A stretch of DNA of 64,000 nucleotides, from the NCBI GenBank assembly GCA_027946555.1, contig JAPEVC010000028.1:124001-188000 (forward strand). The letters are read 5' to 3'. The notes below the pieces were generated by a model that searched no databases, had not been told where the DNA came from, and saw only the letters and a program-made list of their open reading frames with translations. The position numbers and the translations under genes are program-made. The stretch comes from Gnomoniopsis sp. IMI 355080. Lineage: Eukaryota > Ascomycota > Sordariomycetes > Diaporthales > Gnomoniaceae. This document shows, piece by piece, positions 12,801-24,088 of the stretch; the first letter of the stretch is position 1, and each line of letters starts with the position of its first letter.

Positions 12801-15800
12801 GAAGCTGTTGATGGCCAGGATCCTCAACGAGTCTGCATCATCCATGGTCCAGTTGCCGCCAGATATTCCAAAATCATCAACGAGCCGGCCTCAGAGATCC
12901 TTGGCACGATTGTATCGGAGCTCACTCGATGCCTCCCGCATAAGAGCGATGCAACAAGATCGCCAAAGGGCCTTCAAGCCCCAGTCTGGTCACCGAATGA
13001 GGAATCATTCAGTTTCGAGTCCTGTGGGATGGCAGGGCTTGAGGAGGCCCTTCGAACCATTCGCTCCACAGCTCCTGACTGGCTTCGGGCCTGTCTAGTG
13101 GACAATCATGTTGTGCAGGGCAGTATGCGCAAGGCTAACATCATTCCTACTGCCCTCAAGTTCGCGCCTGGCGATGTTTTGCACGTCAAATATGACCAGG
13201 AAGGCCATCCCAGATTTCTATCTTTACTGAGGAAAGATCCCCGGGGGGGTTGCGTCTACTCGGCTCTGTCGCTGCAATCTCCAGATGGTCAGCGTGTTCG
13301 GGTTGGAATGGAAGTTCCGAACAGCCTGCGTCTCAGAAAAGGCAAACCGCTATACCTCGACTTCAGCTTGGTGGGCGACATCGGCTCAAGCTCCAGAGCC
13401 CTTGTTGACAAAACACCGCACCGAGGGACAAGAATCAGAGAGTTCTACTTCAACCTATGGCCCGCCGACGCCTTGAATTCCAAGGATACGGAATTCTCCT
13501 TCGATCGAGAATTCGATGGAGAGGAAGTGACATTAACTGAACAAATGATCAGGGATTTTGTCTCCGTTACTTCCAGGGCCAGTTCTGAGATCCAGACGTC
13601 CGCCACCAAACCCGGGGCACCAATGGACATTGCGATTATCATTGCCTGGTCGGCCTTGACCAAATGCTTACTAGTTGCTGAGCTTGGTGGCGAGCTGACC
13701 CGTCTGTTGCACCGCTCCAACAGCTTTGAATTGTGTAACGGTGCGAAAGGGCTCGTAGTGGGCGACATGCTCAAGGCGCGCGCTCGCCTGACGAAAATCG
13801 ACGTCCAACCAACTGGAAAGTCTATCGAGGTTCTCGCGACCATATACCGCCAGAACAAGCCTGCGATAGTTATGCATTCGTCCTTCTTCATACCTGGCAG
13901 ATTTACCCACGACGCGTCTATGTCCGTCACCATGTCCTCCATCAAGCTGGACGTGAACTCGCCCGTGCTGGAACACTTACTGAAGAGCAGGCGGTGGCTC
14001 AAGTTCCAGGACATATCAAAATCACTGATTGGTCATACTCTCACTTTCGAGTTCAGCTCGCGTGAGACCCGGTCCGACGCACCAGCATCAGATTGCTTTG
14101 CGCTAGCTGTACGCGGCGTGGTCCTATGCGGATCGGTACACGTTGCCTACGTGGAGTTTTCCTCTCCCATGTGTAGCGGAAATCCTGTCCTGGACTTCCT
14201 CCAGCGATGGGCTGCCCCGGAAGCGTCGAAGAAAGCCCTGGAGAGCCCGGGTTTGACTTCCAGCGACCCTATTATTTTCCATATCGCTGATCTTGGACAC
14301 GAATATTCGGCTCTCTCGGGAGATACCAACCCAATACATACGTGTGCGCCATTTGCGGCATTTGCAGAACTTGACAGGCCTATCCTTCACGGCATGTACA
14401 CGTCCGCAGTCTGTCGACACATCTTCGCGCAGCATGTCTCGGCGCACAGCAATGGAGAATTTCATCGGTGGTCAACTTCCTTTGAAGGGAAGGTGTATGG
14501 CAACGACGAATTGAGGATGGAGATACAACATACAGCGATGATGAAGGGAAACATGTTGATGGAGATACAGGTGTCGAGACGGGCAACGGGCGACATAGTC
14601 CTCAAAGCGGAGGCCGAAATCGAGCAGCAGGGCTCGGCTTATGTCTTTTGCGGACAAGGAAGCCAGGAAACTGGGATGGGTATGGCGACGTACGAAGCCG
14701 ACGCTGCTGCGCGAAGAGTGTGGGACCGCGGCGACCGCCATCTCATGGAGCTCTACGGTATGTTGTCCACCATAGTTGAATATTGACCTACCAGACTCAC
14801 CATGACGACTGACATATCTCGGACACAGGCTTCTCTATTCTCGACATTGTCAAAAAAAATCCCACCAGCTTGACGGTGTATTTTAGTGGCCGACGCGGTC
14901 GAAAGCTCTTGCAGAACTACCTGAGCATGACGAAGACGGTTGACGGTATAGCCATTCCGGTAGCACGGGGTCTCAATTCTAGTTCCACATCGTATTCGTT
15001 CCAGAATCCTGCTGGAATTCTCTGCTCGACCCAGTTCGCACAACCCGCTATCAGCCTGATGAACCTGGCAGAGGCAGCGTCCCTCGAAGCGTTGGGCGTT
15101 GTTCCGGACAAAATGATGTTTGCCGGACATTCCTTGGGTGAATACAGCGCGCTCTCTGCATGCGCAGACGTTTTTTCTGTGGAAGAGCTCATGAGTCTAA
15201 CATTCTACCGCGGCATGGTAATGCAGAACTCGTTGGAGCAGGATGCGGACGGCCGAACTCCATACTCTATGTCTGCCGTCAACCCAGCAAGGGTCAGCGT
15301 GACATTCGACGAGGCGGGACTGGTGAGGCTAGTACATAAGGTCTCGACAGCCACTGGGCTTCTTCTTGAGGTTGTCAACTACAACATTGAAGGACACCAA
15401 TACGTCTGTGCAGGCCATGTAAGTCCCCTACCTCCCTAATTGCCGTGTAGAAGGTTACGAGACTAAGCAAGATGTCAGATAAAATCGCTGTGGGTACTTG
15501 GACATGTGTGTGATCTGATGGTATCCACTGGATCCAGAGATTTCGACCCCCTCATCGCTAAAGCTTTGAATGAGTGTAAGCATCTGTCACACCCGTTTGA
15601 ACTCAGCCGAGGCTCAGCGACGGTGCCACTGAGTGGAGTCAATGTCCCATTTCACTCCAGCTTTTTGCGACCAGGTATCGAGACTTATAGAAGCTACCTG
15701 GCCGAGAAGATTAACAAAGAACATATCGACCCTGAGAAACTGGTTGGACGATATATTCCGAACTTGACCGGCAAGCCTTTCAGCCTAGAGAAAAGCTTCG

Positions 15801-15862
15801 TCCAGGAAATCGCGAACATGACGGGAAGCAAACCGCTGGAGAAGTTACTAGCTGCGTGGTAG
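9837..15862 (+). CDS. Fatty acid synthase subunit beta, dedicated (secondary-metabolite) type
   Basis: Beta chain partner of the neighbouring alpha chain. Exons 9837-14757, 14829-15418 and 15479-15862; introns 71 and 60 nt, GT-AG. About 1,964 residues. Domains in order: acetyl transferase (GTTGHSQG, Ser about 246), FMN enoyl reductase (PIMVAGMTPTTMPWDF; QWTGGRAGGHHSYED), MaoC-like dehydratase (GDTNPIH, then ILHGM), malonyl/palmitoyl transferase (FCGQGSQETGMGM split from GHSLGEYSAL by the first intron). All catalytic motifs appear intact. The first in-frame ATG is 9837. The in-frame stretch upstream (9753-9836, after a good acceptor TTCCAG) still resembles the Fas1 N-terminus, so the true start is probably in an unresolved upstream exon. 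It should act with FAS alpha as an alpha6-beta6-type complex docking with the NR-PKS. Confidence 0.93.
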
Positions 15863-16367
15863 TTGAATTTTGACCGATTAATATGAATTCTGTTGTGTTC
15901 GAATTCGCACGGATGTAGTATATAGCTTTCCTGTTGTCAGTCTTTCTCCAACTCTACTACCCAAGTTTCGAAAGGAGCATATTACCTAATGTCGCAGAGC
16001 AGCCGTGTAATTCATTACCCTAATAAATGATGTCCAGCGGACAACAACTTAGCTTTTTGTCACCTCAATCATGCTGTGCACAGCGGCCAGAGCTCATTGG
16101 GCTCGTGCTTTTATGCTCCTCAAGAACCTACCTAGGTAGGTAGGCATTTGCATGAGGTCGCCCACGGGAAGAAATTATGGAATCTTGACGTTATACGTCC
16201 AACGCAGATTAATTCTACTGATTCTCTGGCACCTTTTAAGATGGCTTTTCTTCTTCTTCTACTACTCAATTGACTTTATATACCAGTACCAACGACAATG
16301 TCCGTCCTTGTAAGGGATGTTAGACAGACATTCTGTATACAATCCGCCATGTATCGTACATTATGAA
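15863..16367. other. Intergenic region, convergent 3' ends of FAS beta and O-methyltransferase
   Basis: About 500 bp between convergent genes. No coding signal is seen. A CCTACCTAGGTAGGTAGG tract lies at about 16127-16144. Confidence 0.5.
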
Positions 16368-17761
16368 TCAAAGCTTCTCATAGGCCACTTCCATCGTTGA
16401 AATTGTGGCCCCGGGAGACTTCCTCACTGATTTGATAATAATTTTCCCTTCCGAGTCACTGGCATCAGCAAGGAGCTTCTCGAACTCTTGCAAATTGCGC
16501 TCCTTGGCACTGAAGACCTGAAGCATTACCAGATCCCGATACCGTTCCATAGCCTCATCTCTCGGATTGCCCGCCATTCCGGGTGACTGGGACAGCACCG
16601 TCTCAATTATGAGCAAGCGAGCCGCCGGATTCCCTTTCAGGGCCGGAAGCAGCGCGTTGAGGATACGCACAGCCTCGTCATCCGAGTAGTTGTGAAGCGT
16701 CATGCGGAGAATATATACATCGGCGTCGAGGATGGGCTGAGTTTCGAACCGACTATGCACCTTTGTTTGAATGCGGTTTCTTAGCTGTGCTGGCTGCCCT
16801 GCCATCATGCCGCGGCTCATCCTCAGAGTCTCGGCCGCGTCCTGGACCACGAAGCGCAGTGACGGGTGAGCTTTGGCCAGTGCGATAGCGACATGACCTG
16901 GAGAGCCGTCAACCTGTCACGGAATCGTCAGCAACAAGGTGTAATATTTTCCGGTATCACAGTTTAGAGAAGACTTACATGGACCACCAGGCCGTTGCCG
17001 ATGCTAGCCCAGGAATAGTCCTCGACGACTTGACTGACGTTCGTAGCAATACCCGCGTGTACGCCCTTCATATACCCAGAAAACAACCTTCCTAGATCTT
17101 TTGACTGGGTAATAAAATCAAAAGAAGATAGTGTAGTATCCATGGCCAGATTTGATGCCGTCTGGTGTTTATTGGTGGTCTCTCCCCATTTCTCGGTGGC
17201 GCTGATCGATTTAGCCGCACAAGGCATATAATACCCCGTCATGAACCGGATCCAACCAGGGAATGCATGGTTGACGGCGAAGTATCTCGACAGTGCGCTA
17301 TGGGCCACTCTGCCAGGTTCAGGTTCGCAGAGAAAATTGCTTGCCATTGCCATGCGCGCCATACTCTCCAGTTGTCGGACTGGAACATTGCAAATGCTGC
17401 TGACGTGCGTGTATTTGACGACCCCGTGCATGGGTAAAGCAGACAGCACTTCGAAGTGACATAACCAGTGGATGGCTGTAATGATTTGATATTGACACGA
17501 GAGCCATGATAGATGCTCAGCCGGATCTGTGGCGAGCTGCTGGAGCTTGAGGGCCGCTCCAAGTAGACGTTGGCGTGCGTCGCGGACGGCGACGGGTGCA
17601 TCGCGGAGGGGAGTCGCATCCGGCCCTTCGGGGCCGAAGGCTGGGTTGGGAATGCCACTGAGTTCGCAATAGCTGCTAATAAACTTCGCAGCGGCGCTGG
17701 CCTCATGGGCGGCTTGATCCAAAGCAGACAACTCGGACACATCTATCGAGACCGAACCCAT
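16368..17761 (-). CDS. SAM-dependent O-methyltransferase, COMT/family 2 type
   Basis: Predicted to methylate a phenolic hydroxyl of the polyketide. Exons 17761-16979 and 16913-16368, one 65-nt GT-AG intron (16914-16978), about 442 residues. The N-terminal half is a helical dimerisation region. The SAM-binding loop spans the splice junction (GNGLVVHV then DGSPGHVAIALA), followed by the acidic FVVQD. The catalytic His region is RMTLHNYSDDEAVRIL, and the C-terminus carries the usual LLIIETVLS strand. The layout matches fungal O-methyltransferases of anthraquinone and xanthone pathways such as the sterigmatocystin type, but the substrate cannot be read. It is divergent from the MFS transporter, and the shared promoter carries the CGGACTCCG motif. 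Confidence 0.9.
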
Positions 17762-18420
17762 CTTGCCGTATTTACCGTACGATACTTTCGAGCTCTTTGC
17801 CTAGGAACCTGCGAACCATCAGGTATTTGTATGAAGGTCTCAGCCGCGCTTTCGAAATATACCCGTACAACGAGCCTACCTTCGTACCTAGGTGCGAGGA
17901 AGACTGTTATACGCACCCTTGTGGGTACCTAGGTATTCACACACTGTTTCGGGACTCGGGCATGTATATTATCTTGCAGGATTGTATTACACGTCGTAAG
18001 GATGAAAGTCAAATCCTGCGATGCAGGCTCCACGGATATACCGCAAAGCCCGAGGCTACCTAGGTAGGTTTGCAGATTGTTATGTGGGACCCGGACTCCG
18101 TTCTAAGCACTTAATTGGGCAACACGATGCTGCCCCGTATCTCCTTCGCTGCGTGTTGGAACTGCTGAACTGCAGCATGGACGGCGTTTGCATATTCTGA
18201 GGCCCGCAGTTTGAATTGATGGCTTTATCTTCGTGTCCAAGGTCTCGTCAGTCTCGAACCAGAAGACATTACAACCTATCGTCTTTACGGACCACTTGTG
18301 TTGATGCCTAGCGCACGTATATCTTTCTCATCAAGCACTGTCTCAACGCACAAATTCAATTAACTGCTTCTACACATCCTACTCGGACACATGGTTAAAG
18401 ACCTTTGAGAATTCGACGCC
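17762..18420. promoter_or_regulatory. Divergent promoter of O-methyltransferase and MFS transporter
   Basis: About 660 bp. It has one CGGACTCCG site (18092-18100), a TCGGGACTCGG sequence (17949-17959, the TCG-N5-CGR form reported for AflR-type sites) and three CCTAGGT words (17885, 17926, 18057). No gene is seen inside. Confidence 0.5.
18092..18100. promoter_or_regulatory. CGGACTCCG inverted repeat (putative operator), OMT/MFS promoter
   Basis: Exact copy in the context ACCCGGACTCCGTTC, about 330 bp from each divergent start codon. Confidence 0.5.
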
Positions 18421-20275
18421 ATGTCTTCGTCAGTTGACGTTAAGGGTGCAAACCCAGCGGTAGCCGAGCCTTTCCAGGACTCAGAAGCCAGAAATGAGAA
18501 TTCTAAAGCAACTGCAACGTCTGTCCCTGAAGAGGCTGATGATCTTGAGAAATACCCCGAATATTTAGAATATGGACCCAAGCTATACGCGATTGTCGGT
18601 AGCTTGATGTTGGGAGTTTTTTGCATGGCACTGGACAATACGGCAAGCCACAGTTCTTTTCATCCAGCACACCCCTGGGGCCTTTGACGTGTCTTCGTTC
18701 TGAGGTTGTTGCTAATTATGCATGGTTGGTTGGGATTTCAGATCATTTCAGTGGCGATACCAAAGATCACCGATCGGTTTGGCACTCTCGACGACGTGGG
18801 CTGGTATGGTTCTGCTTACCTTCTCGTGGGTTGCTGTAAGTCTTCACATTTGCCCCCTCTCCCAACCCGCGCCGAGGCGGTGCCTGGATATTCTCTAACA
18901 ATCCATCCCAACAGCATTCCAACTATTCTTTGGAAAACTGTATTCGCTCCTGAATGTCAAGTGGGTGTTTCTCACTGCGCTCCTCATCTTCGAGGTTGGG
19001 TCGCTGGTGTGTGCCGTGGCCCCTTCATCTATGGCCTTGATCATCGGTCGTGCTATAGCCGGCCTCGGGAGCGCGGGGATCTTCAGCGGGGCCATGATTG
19101 TTGTTGCGAACATTGTCTCAGTAGAGAAGCGGCCTGTGCTGTTTGGTGCCGTCGGAGCTGTGTACGGCGTGGCATCCGTGGTTGGCCCACTCATGGGTGG
19201 CGCGTTCACCGACAACACCCACCTCACCTGGCGCTGGTGTTTCTACATCAATCTGCCTCTTGGGGCGGTCACAGCTATCTTGGTCACTGTGCTGCTCCAT
19301 ATCCAACACATCAAGCCCGTCTTGGGCTCGCCTGCGCAGTTCATCAAGCGCCTGGACCCAATCGGAACTATCATCTTCGTGCCCTCCATCGTCTGCCTGC
19401 TATTAGCCCTTCAGTGGGGAGGCCTCACCTACGCCTGGTCTTCCGGTCGCATTATAGCTTGTCTGGTTGTCTTTGCCCTCACCTTTATCGGCTTTTGGGT
19501 TTTGCAATTCTTCCTCGGCCAGAACGCTACTGTGCCCAAACATATCATCACTAACAGATCGATAGCAGCCGCGTCTTTCTTTGGGCTCTGCATCGGTGGT
19601 TCATTCTTCATCTTCATCTTCTACGTTCCTATATGGTTCCAAGCCATCAAGGGTACCAGTGCTATGACTTCGGGCGTATACTGCCTCCCGCTCGTCCTAG
19701 CCGAGATCGTTGCCATTGCCGTCTCTGGAGGCCTGGTCACCAATTTCGGACAGTACGCACCTTTCTTCATCGCCTCGTCGGTGGTGTCCAGCGTCGGCGC
19801 TGGACTGACTACGCTCCTGAAAGTTCACACTTCACAAGCAGCGTGGGTGGGTTTCACCTTCCTCTACGGCCTCGGCATTGGCTTCGGATTCCAGCAGGGC
19901 GGGGTGGCCGCACAGGCTGTCCTCCCGGCAGCAGACGTGGCTGTGGGCACAACCGTGGTGATGTTCCTACAGATTTTCGGCGGGGCCGTCTTTGTTTCGG
20001 CCGCCAACAACATCTTTGACACCAGACTTGTTTCTAATCTCCAGAATCTGGACATCTCAGGTCTCAATCCGTCCGAGATTGTTGCCCTAGGTGCTACCGG
20101 GTTCCGCTCGGCTGTGAGCGCTGCCGATCTGCCCGCAGTGCTCGTTGCGTACAACGAGGCGATCGTGCAAACCTTCAAGCTCGGTCTTATCCTGACATGC
20201 GTCAGTATTGTTGGGGCCGTTCTCGTCGAGTGGAAGAGTGTGAAAGGGAAGACGATTGTTGCGGCTGCCGCTTAG
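18421..20275 (+). CDS. MFS efflux transporter, 14-TM drug:H+ antiporter (DHA2) type
   Basis: Polytopic plasma-membrane exporter, likely for the left-cluster product or for self-protection, comparable in role to the AflT-like pumps of related clusters. Exons 18421-18642, 18742-18835 and 18915-20275, about 558 residues. The N-terminal 55 residues are hydrophilic, then TM1 (YAIVGSLMLGVFCMALDNT). Family motifs: KITDRFGTLDDVGWYGSAYLL, the loop GRAIAGLGSAGIFSG and the motif C-like region GPLMGGAFTD. Two long C-terminal hydrophobic blocks follow. Intron 2 (18836-18914) is GT-AG. Intron 1 (18643-18741) begins GC (ACG|GCAAGC) and ends TTTCAG. It joins LDNT directly to IISVAIPK, as the family requires, so it is called as a GC-AG intron. 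Confidence 0.92.
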
Positions 20276-20917
20276 AGACGGGCGTGGGCCTTGTTCTAGC
20301 GTCAATACACGCCCAGGCGGCCATAGGGGAGGAGAACCTGATGTAAGCCAACTATGATCCTTGAAACAACAGCTGCTTTGCATATCATCGTAATCTAATG
20401 CTGACTCTTTCTCTTAGAGGAGAAGGAAGATGCTGTATCAACTTTAGCGAAAACGAGGTTCGCGAGCAGGACTCAAGTAGTGCCTAGATATGGCAGACGG
20501 CCGAGATAGAATACATACCAGGACCAGTCTCGAGAATTTTACTTCAAAGAACTTAAAATTTGTGGTCGAATCCGAGGCGGACATCTTGCCAACAGTATCT
20601 ACCGAGATGTGTAAGGTAGGTATGCAACTGGCAGGAAGAGCATCAAGGCAAAAATCTCTCCAGTTCAAAAAGAAAAATCTCAATAAAAGACCTCATTTCT
20701 CATTTCATGTCGCGACGAATCATTCAATAATTTCGGGACCAGTAACGAATTGTGAAACTTGAAACCGGGCCTAGCACATTAACCGTGAACATTTAGCCAT
20801 CCACTCTTCTAGGTATCTCTCCTCAAGTAGGTAGGTACGTGAAAGTAATAAGAGTATAACCCGTAATAGTCACGAAAAAAAGTATGACAATAGGCGCCGG
20901 GACGGAATTTCATTCGT
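20276..20917. other. Intergenic region between MFS transporter and FSH1 hydrolase (convergent)
   Basis: About 640 bp between convergent genes. Only short unsupported frames. A degenerate AGGTAGGTA tract lies at about 20826-20836. Confidence 0.5.
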
Positions 20918-21892
20918 CTATACTTCTCGGATCTGACAGCGCAGCCATAGCAAAGACTCGGATATCTCCTGCGACACGGGGGTGTTTCGGGGTATTTCAT
21001 GACCACCATTGTGGTCGAAGACGCGCCGGGGCCCACGGCAAAAGGACGCAAGCTGAATGGCCGAGGGATACCTGGGATCTTTGAGTCCATAGACATGCAC
21101 AGTTGGTATCTGAGGAGCGAGGCCCTCGGGTAAGCGCGTCAAGTCTAAGCCGAACACGTCCGTGTTATCCAGCTGCGGCAGCCGCTTGGGATCGTAGTCA
21201 TCCTGGCTGCCTGTAGCCCTATGCGATAAAGTCTCGACATCTGTCCACAGCCCATCGACCCGTCGCCTCCTCGCTCCGGGGTCGAGGGCCCGGATGTCGG
21301 CCACGCGCTGCTCGACTGCCCCAGCCTTGCGGTGAAGGTCCTCGGCGGATGCCTGGTTAATATCCCAGGCCCTCTGGGGCACCGACAGCCCAAGTTCCTC
21401 AAAGATATTGAACGGCAGCCCGCCGCAGATGAAGACGGCCGCGCGGAAGGGCAGCGGCTCGTGAGGCCGCTCGTTCTGGTGCTGGATGATGAGACCGGCC
21501 GCAGCCGCGCAGCCTTGAGAGAAGCACATAAGCGCGTCGAAAGGCGTTCCCGTGGCTCTTGCAGCGGTAAGACGTTGGAGGATCCACTCGTGGCTAGCTT
21601 TTACCTCGCTCGCATCCTGGGACCGGTAAAAGGTGTAATATGGCGGTGAGAAGAGGGTGCCTATGCCAGGCGCTGGACCGCTGGCGTGTGGCGCATCGAC
21701 AAACTCAAATATATACTGGTCTTGGGGTAGTAGGGCCCGGAAGGCGGCTAGGAGAGGCAGTTCAGTGAAGGTGTCCTCTGGTTGGGATTGAGAGTATGCG
21801 GGCATGGAAGGAATAGAAGGACTGCACCCACCTGTCTGTTTCTCAAAGATAGAGGCACTAGTTCCAGCACCGTGGAGGCAGAGCACCCTCAT
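20918..21892 (-). CDS. FSH1-family serine hydrolase (alpha/beta fold)
   Basis: Single-exon alpha/beta hydrolase of the fungal FSH1/DUF341 family, 324 residues from the ATG at 21892. That start gives the family-typical opening MRVLCLHGAG; the frame is open further upstream but without an ATG. Nucleophile Ser about 125 in CFSQG, acid Asp about 272 in YGLKDPRYPS, His about 298 in DHNGGHEIPR, so the triad looks complete. In other fungal clusters such enzymes act as esterases, or release or trim polyketides in trans. It lies between the transporter and the regulator, so it probably belongs to the left cluster. Its substrate is unknown; trans-acting release for the TE-less highly reducing PKS is also possible. 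Confidence 0.88.
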   Translation of the reverse strand: MRVLCLHGAGTSASIFEKQTGGCSPSIPSMPAYSQSQPEDTFTELPLLAAFRALLPQDQYIFEFVDAPHASGPAPGIGTLFSPPYYTFYRSQDASEVKASHEWILQRLTAARATGTPFDALMCFSQGCAAAAGLIIQHQNERPHEPLPFRAAVFICGGLPFNIFEELGLSVPQRAWDINQASAEDLHRKAGAVEQRVADIRALDPGARRRRVDGLWTDVETLSHRATGSQDDYDPKRLPQLDNTDVFGLDLTRLPEGLAPQIPTVHVYGLKDPRYPSAIQLASFCRGPRRVFDHNGGHEIPRNTPVSQEISESLLWLRCQIREV

Positions 21893-23689
21893 GATTTCTT
21901 CGTCTACCTTCGGTTGTTCGTAACAAGACTTTAAGCTAAGAGCCAACGAACACAGCTGCGATAGTATCAGCCTAAAAAAGGCTATTGGCACTTCTCGAGC
22001 TCCTGCAATGCTGCGTAAACACCTGCAAAGGGGCCCTGAAGGTTATATACAAAAAGCGGCCTCCAGGGCCCGGGCAGCTAGCGCAAGCTCAATATTGACT
22101 GTCAGTTGACTTATAATTACACCCAAATACACCGTTGGCTACCTAAGTACCTAGGTAGCTACAACTACACCACGACTACAGCTCCATTCTTTGTCCAATT
22201 TCACTAGGCTCATTCTTCAACATCTTCTGCTTACCACCTAAATGGATATTCCCAGTATTATGGGGTCGGTAACGCGGGAGGAGATTACAAATACCGCAAG
22301 CGGCCTTCAATGACATCTCTACACAAGCGGTCGGGCTCATAGGGGCCACGAAGTTGAGCCGCAGGCCGTATTTATTTAGTCTCTATAGGCCACCGCAAGG
22401 CTTTCGCTCTCTGGCCCACTGCTGGCCGTGACCGAGCTTACCCAGCATGGCCTGCCAGGCTTGCGTAGTCAGTACAGTCAGACGGCGCAAGCCCCCCAAC
22501 ATGAAGAAACGTAGGATTGGTGGAGCCTGCTGGCATGAACCGACGCACTTCTCGTGGGTTCCTCAGAGAGCGGTTGCCCTGCCCGTGTCAGGCCCCCAGG
22601 AGTGAGCTGTATGTGCAGTGGGTCTCAGGATTAGCTTACCGATCCCTCGGACCGTCCTGAAGTCGATATGGCGAACACGGCCTGGATGCTCTTTTTACCG
22701 TTGGTCCGTGTCTGTCAAGTTCGTGATTTGGCTGCATTAGACCGTTCTATTATTGCTTACATGCGTCTAACTGTAGAGACGTCGGCGCGAAGTACCTATT
22801 ACAGACTTATTTGTGGGGACCTTCCAACAACTCCCCACTGTTTACGACGCACTTACGAGGCCGGTCCCCTGAGCGGTTTCAATTTATTCAATCCGTCAGC
22901 CTGTTGGTGCCCAAGTGGCTTGAAAAAGACGGTACTGCCACTTTTCAAGAGACAGCGGCACAAACGTACGTCCCGTTGGTTCTTTCAATATTTAGAGAGC
23001 GGGGATGCGTGCCCTATGCCCCGTGACTGCAGCTCGAAGGAATATATAATACAGGATTGTATGATTGCATGTACGAATTGCTCTACTGACTGGCAAAGGA
23101 GTTGTTTAGAACTGCTCAACTTCAGCTTCTCAACATCAATTCCAACGATTCCACCGATTCATGCTAGGTAATTAAACCTAGGTATTCGCATGTTTTCAAA
23201 GCACATGTGACATGATAGTGACCCTAAGGCTAATCCTTAGGGAACCCAACCCATTATCCAAGTACCTTAAGTTCAGTGAAGGCAGCTTGGTCTGTCTTCA
23301 ATGATTAACAGTTTCAGCCCGAGATAAGCCAGGGTGTTAGTGTTGAATTATTGATGTTGAAGGATGAAAGGAAGGAATACCTACCTGGGTATGTACCTAC
23401 TTTTCTGCAAGTGTCAAACGAGATATCGTGCCACTTTACATGACCTAGTAGTATACTCCACTCTTCCTCATGTCTGCATCTATACGGACCAAAAAGCGAC
23501 CGTCGGAGGCAGACGTATTGAATACTTAGATCCAACCTAGCCGGGCCAGATTAGTTGAGCTGTACATAGAGCTGATCAATTACCTTGCTCGCCTATTCTT
23601 AAGCGCGACCTCAAGTTTTCCCGCGCGCCTGCGTGTAACACCAGTCAAGAAGAAGCAAGACGACGACGACGACGACGCCCAAATTAGTG
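21893..23689. other. Intergenic region between FSH1 hydrolase and AflR-like regulator
   Basis: About 1.8 kb divergent promoter region. It contains CCTAGGTA words at about 22149 and 23175, a 23-bp segment (22740-22762) that recurs with two transitions at 60790-60812, and a (GAC)6 microsatellite at about 23659-23677 just before the regulator ATG. No CGGACTCCG was found here. The 167-codon open frame at 22668-23171 resembles nothing I know. Confidence 0.5.
22740..22762. repeat. Diverged dispersed repeat fragment (partner at 60790-60812)
   Basis: GACCGTTCTATTATTGCTTA here versus GACCGTTCCATTATTGCTTG near 60790. Over 23 bp there are two differences, both transitions; the upstream GCTGC and a downstream GTCGGCG are also shared. 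It looks like two degraded copies of one element. Confidence 0.4.
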
Positions 23690-24057
23690 ATGTCAGAAAC
23701 ACCGCGTCTCCGGGACTCATGTGACGCCTGTGCGCAGGCCAAGGTCAAGTGCTCCAAGAAGAAGCCGGTATGCGCCCGCTGCCGGGACAAAAAGCTCATC
23801 TGTCACTTTGCCCCGTCTGCCCGGTACGGCCGACTGCCCGCCTCCGCGAGGGCCGTCAAGGGTATATCAGCGAGATACACCTCCACAGTGTTGCGGCCTC
23901 CCCGTCCGTGGGAGAGTCGGCAACCATCTCCCCACAATGTCGACACCACTGGTAGAGATGAAAGTCGAGGTCAACAGCAACCCTCATCACCACAATCCCC
24001 TGCCTCCACTACGAGCGGTGCCGCCCAAGCCCTCTCCTTTTCCTTACTGCCACCACC

Positions 24058-24088
<31 letters not shown>

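Noticed and set aside
22668..23171. 167-codon plus-strand open frame between FSH1 hydrolase and regulator
   Set aside because: No domain or motif, odd composition, and it overlaps a degraded repeat fragment.
23659..23677. (GAC)6 tract and other short direct repeats as a CRISPR or regulatory array
   Set aside because: Simple microsatellite without spacers; CRISPR is not expected in a fungal nuclear genome.
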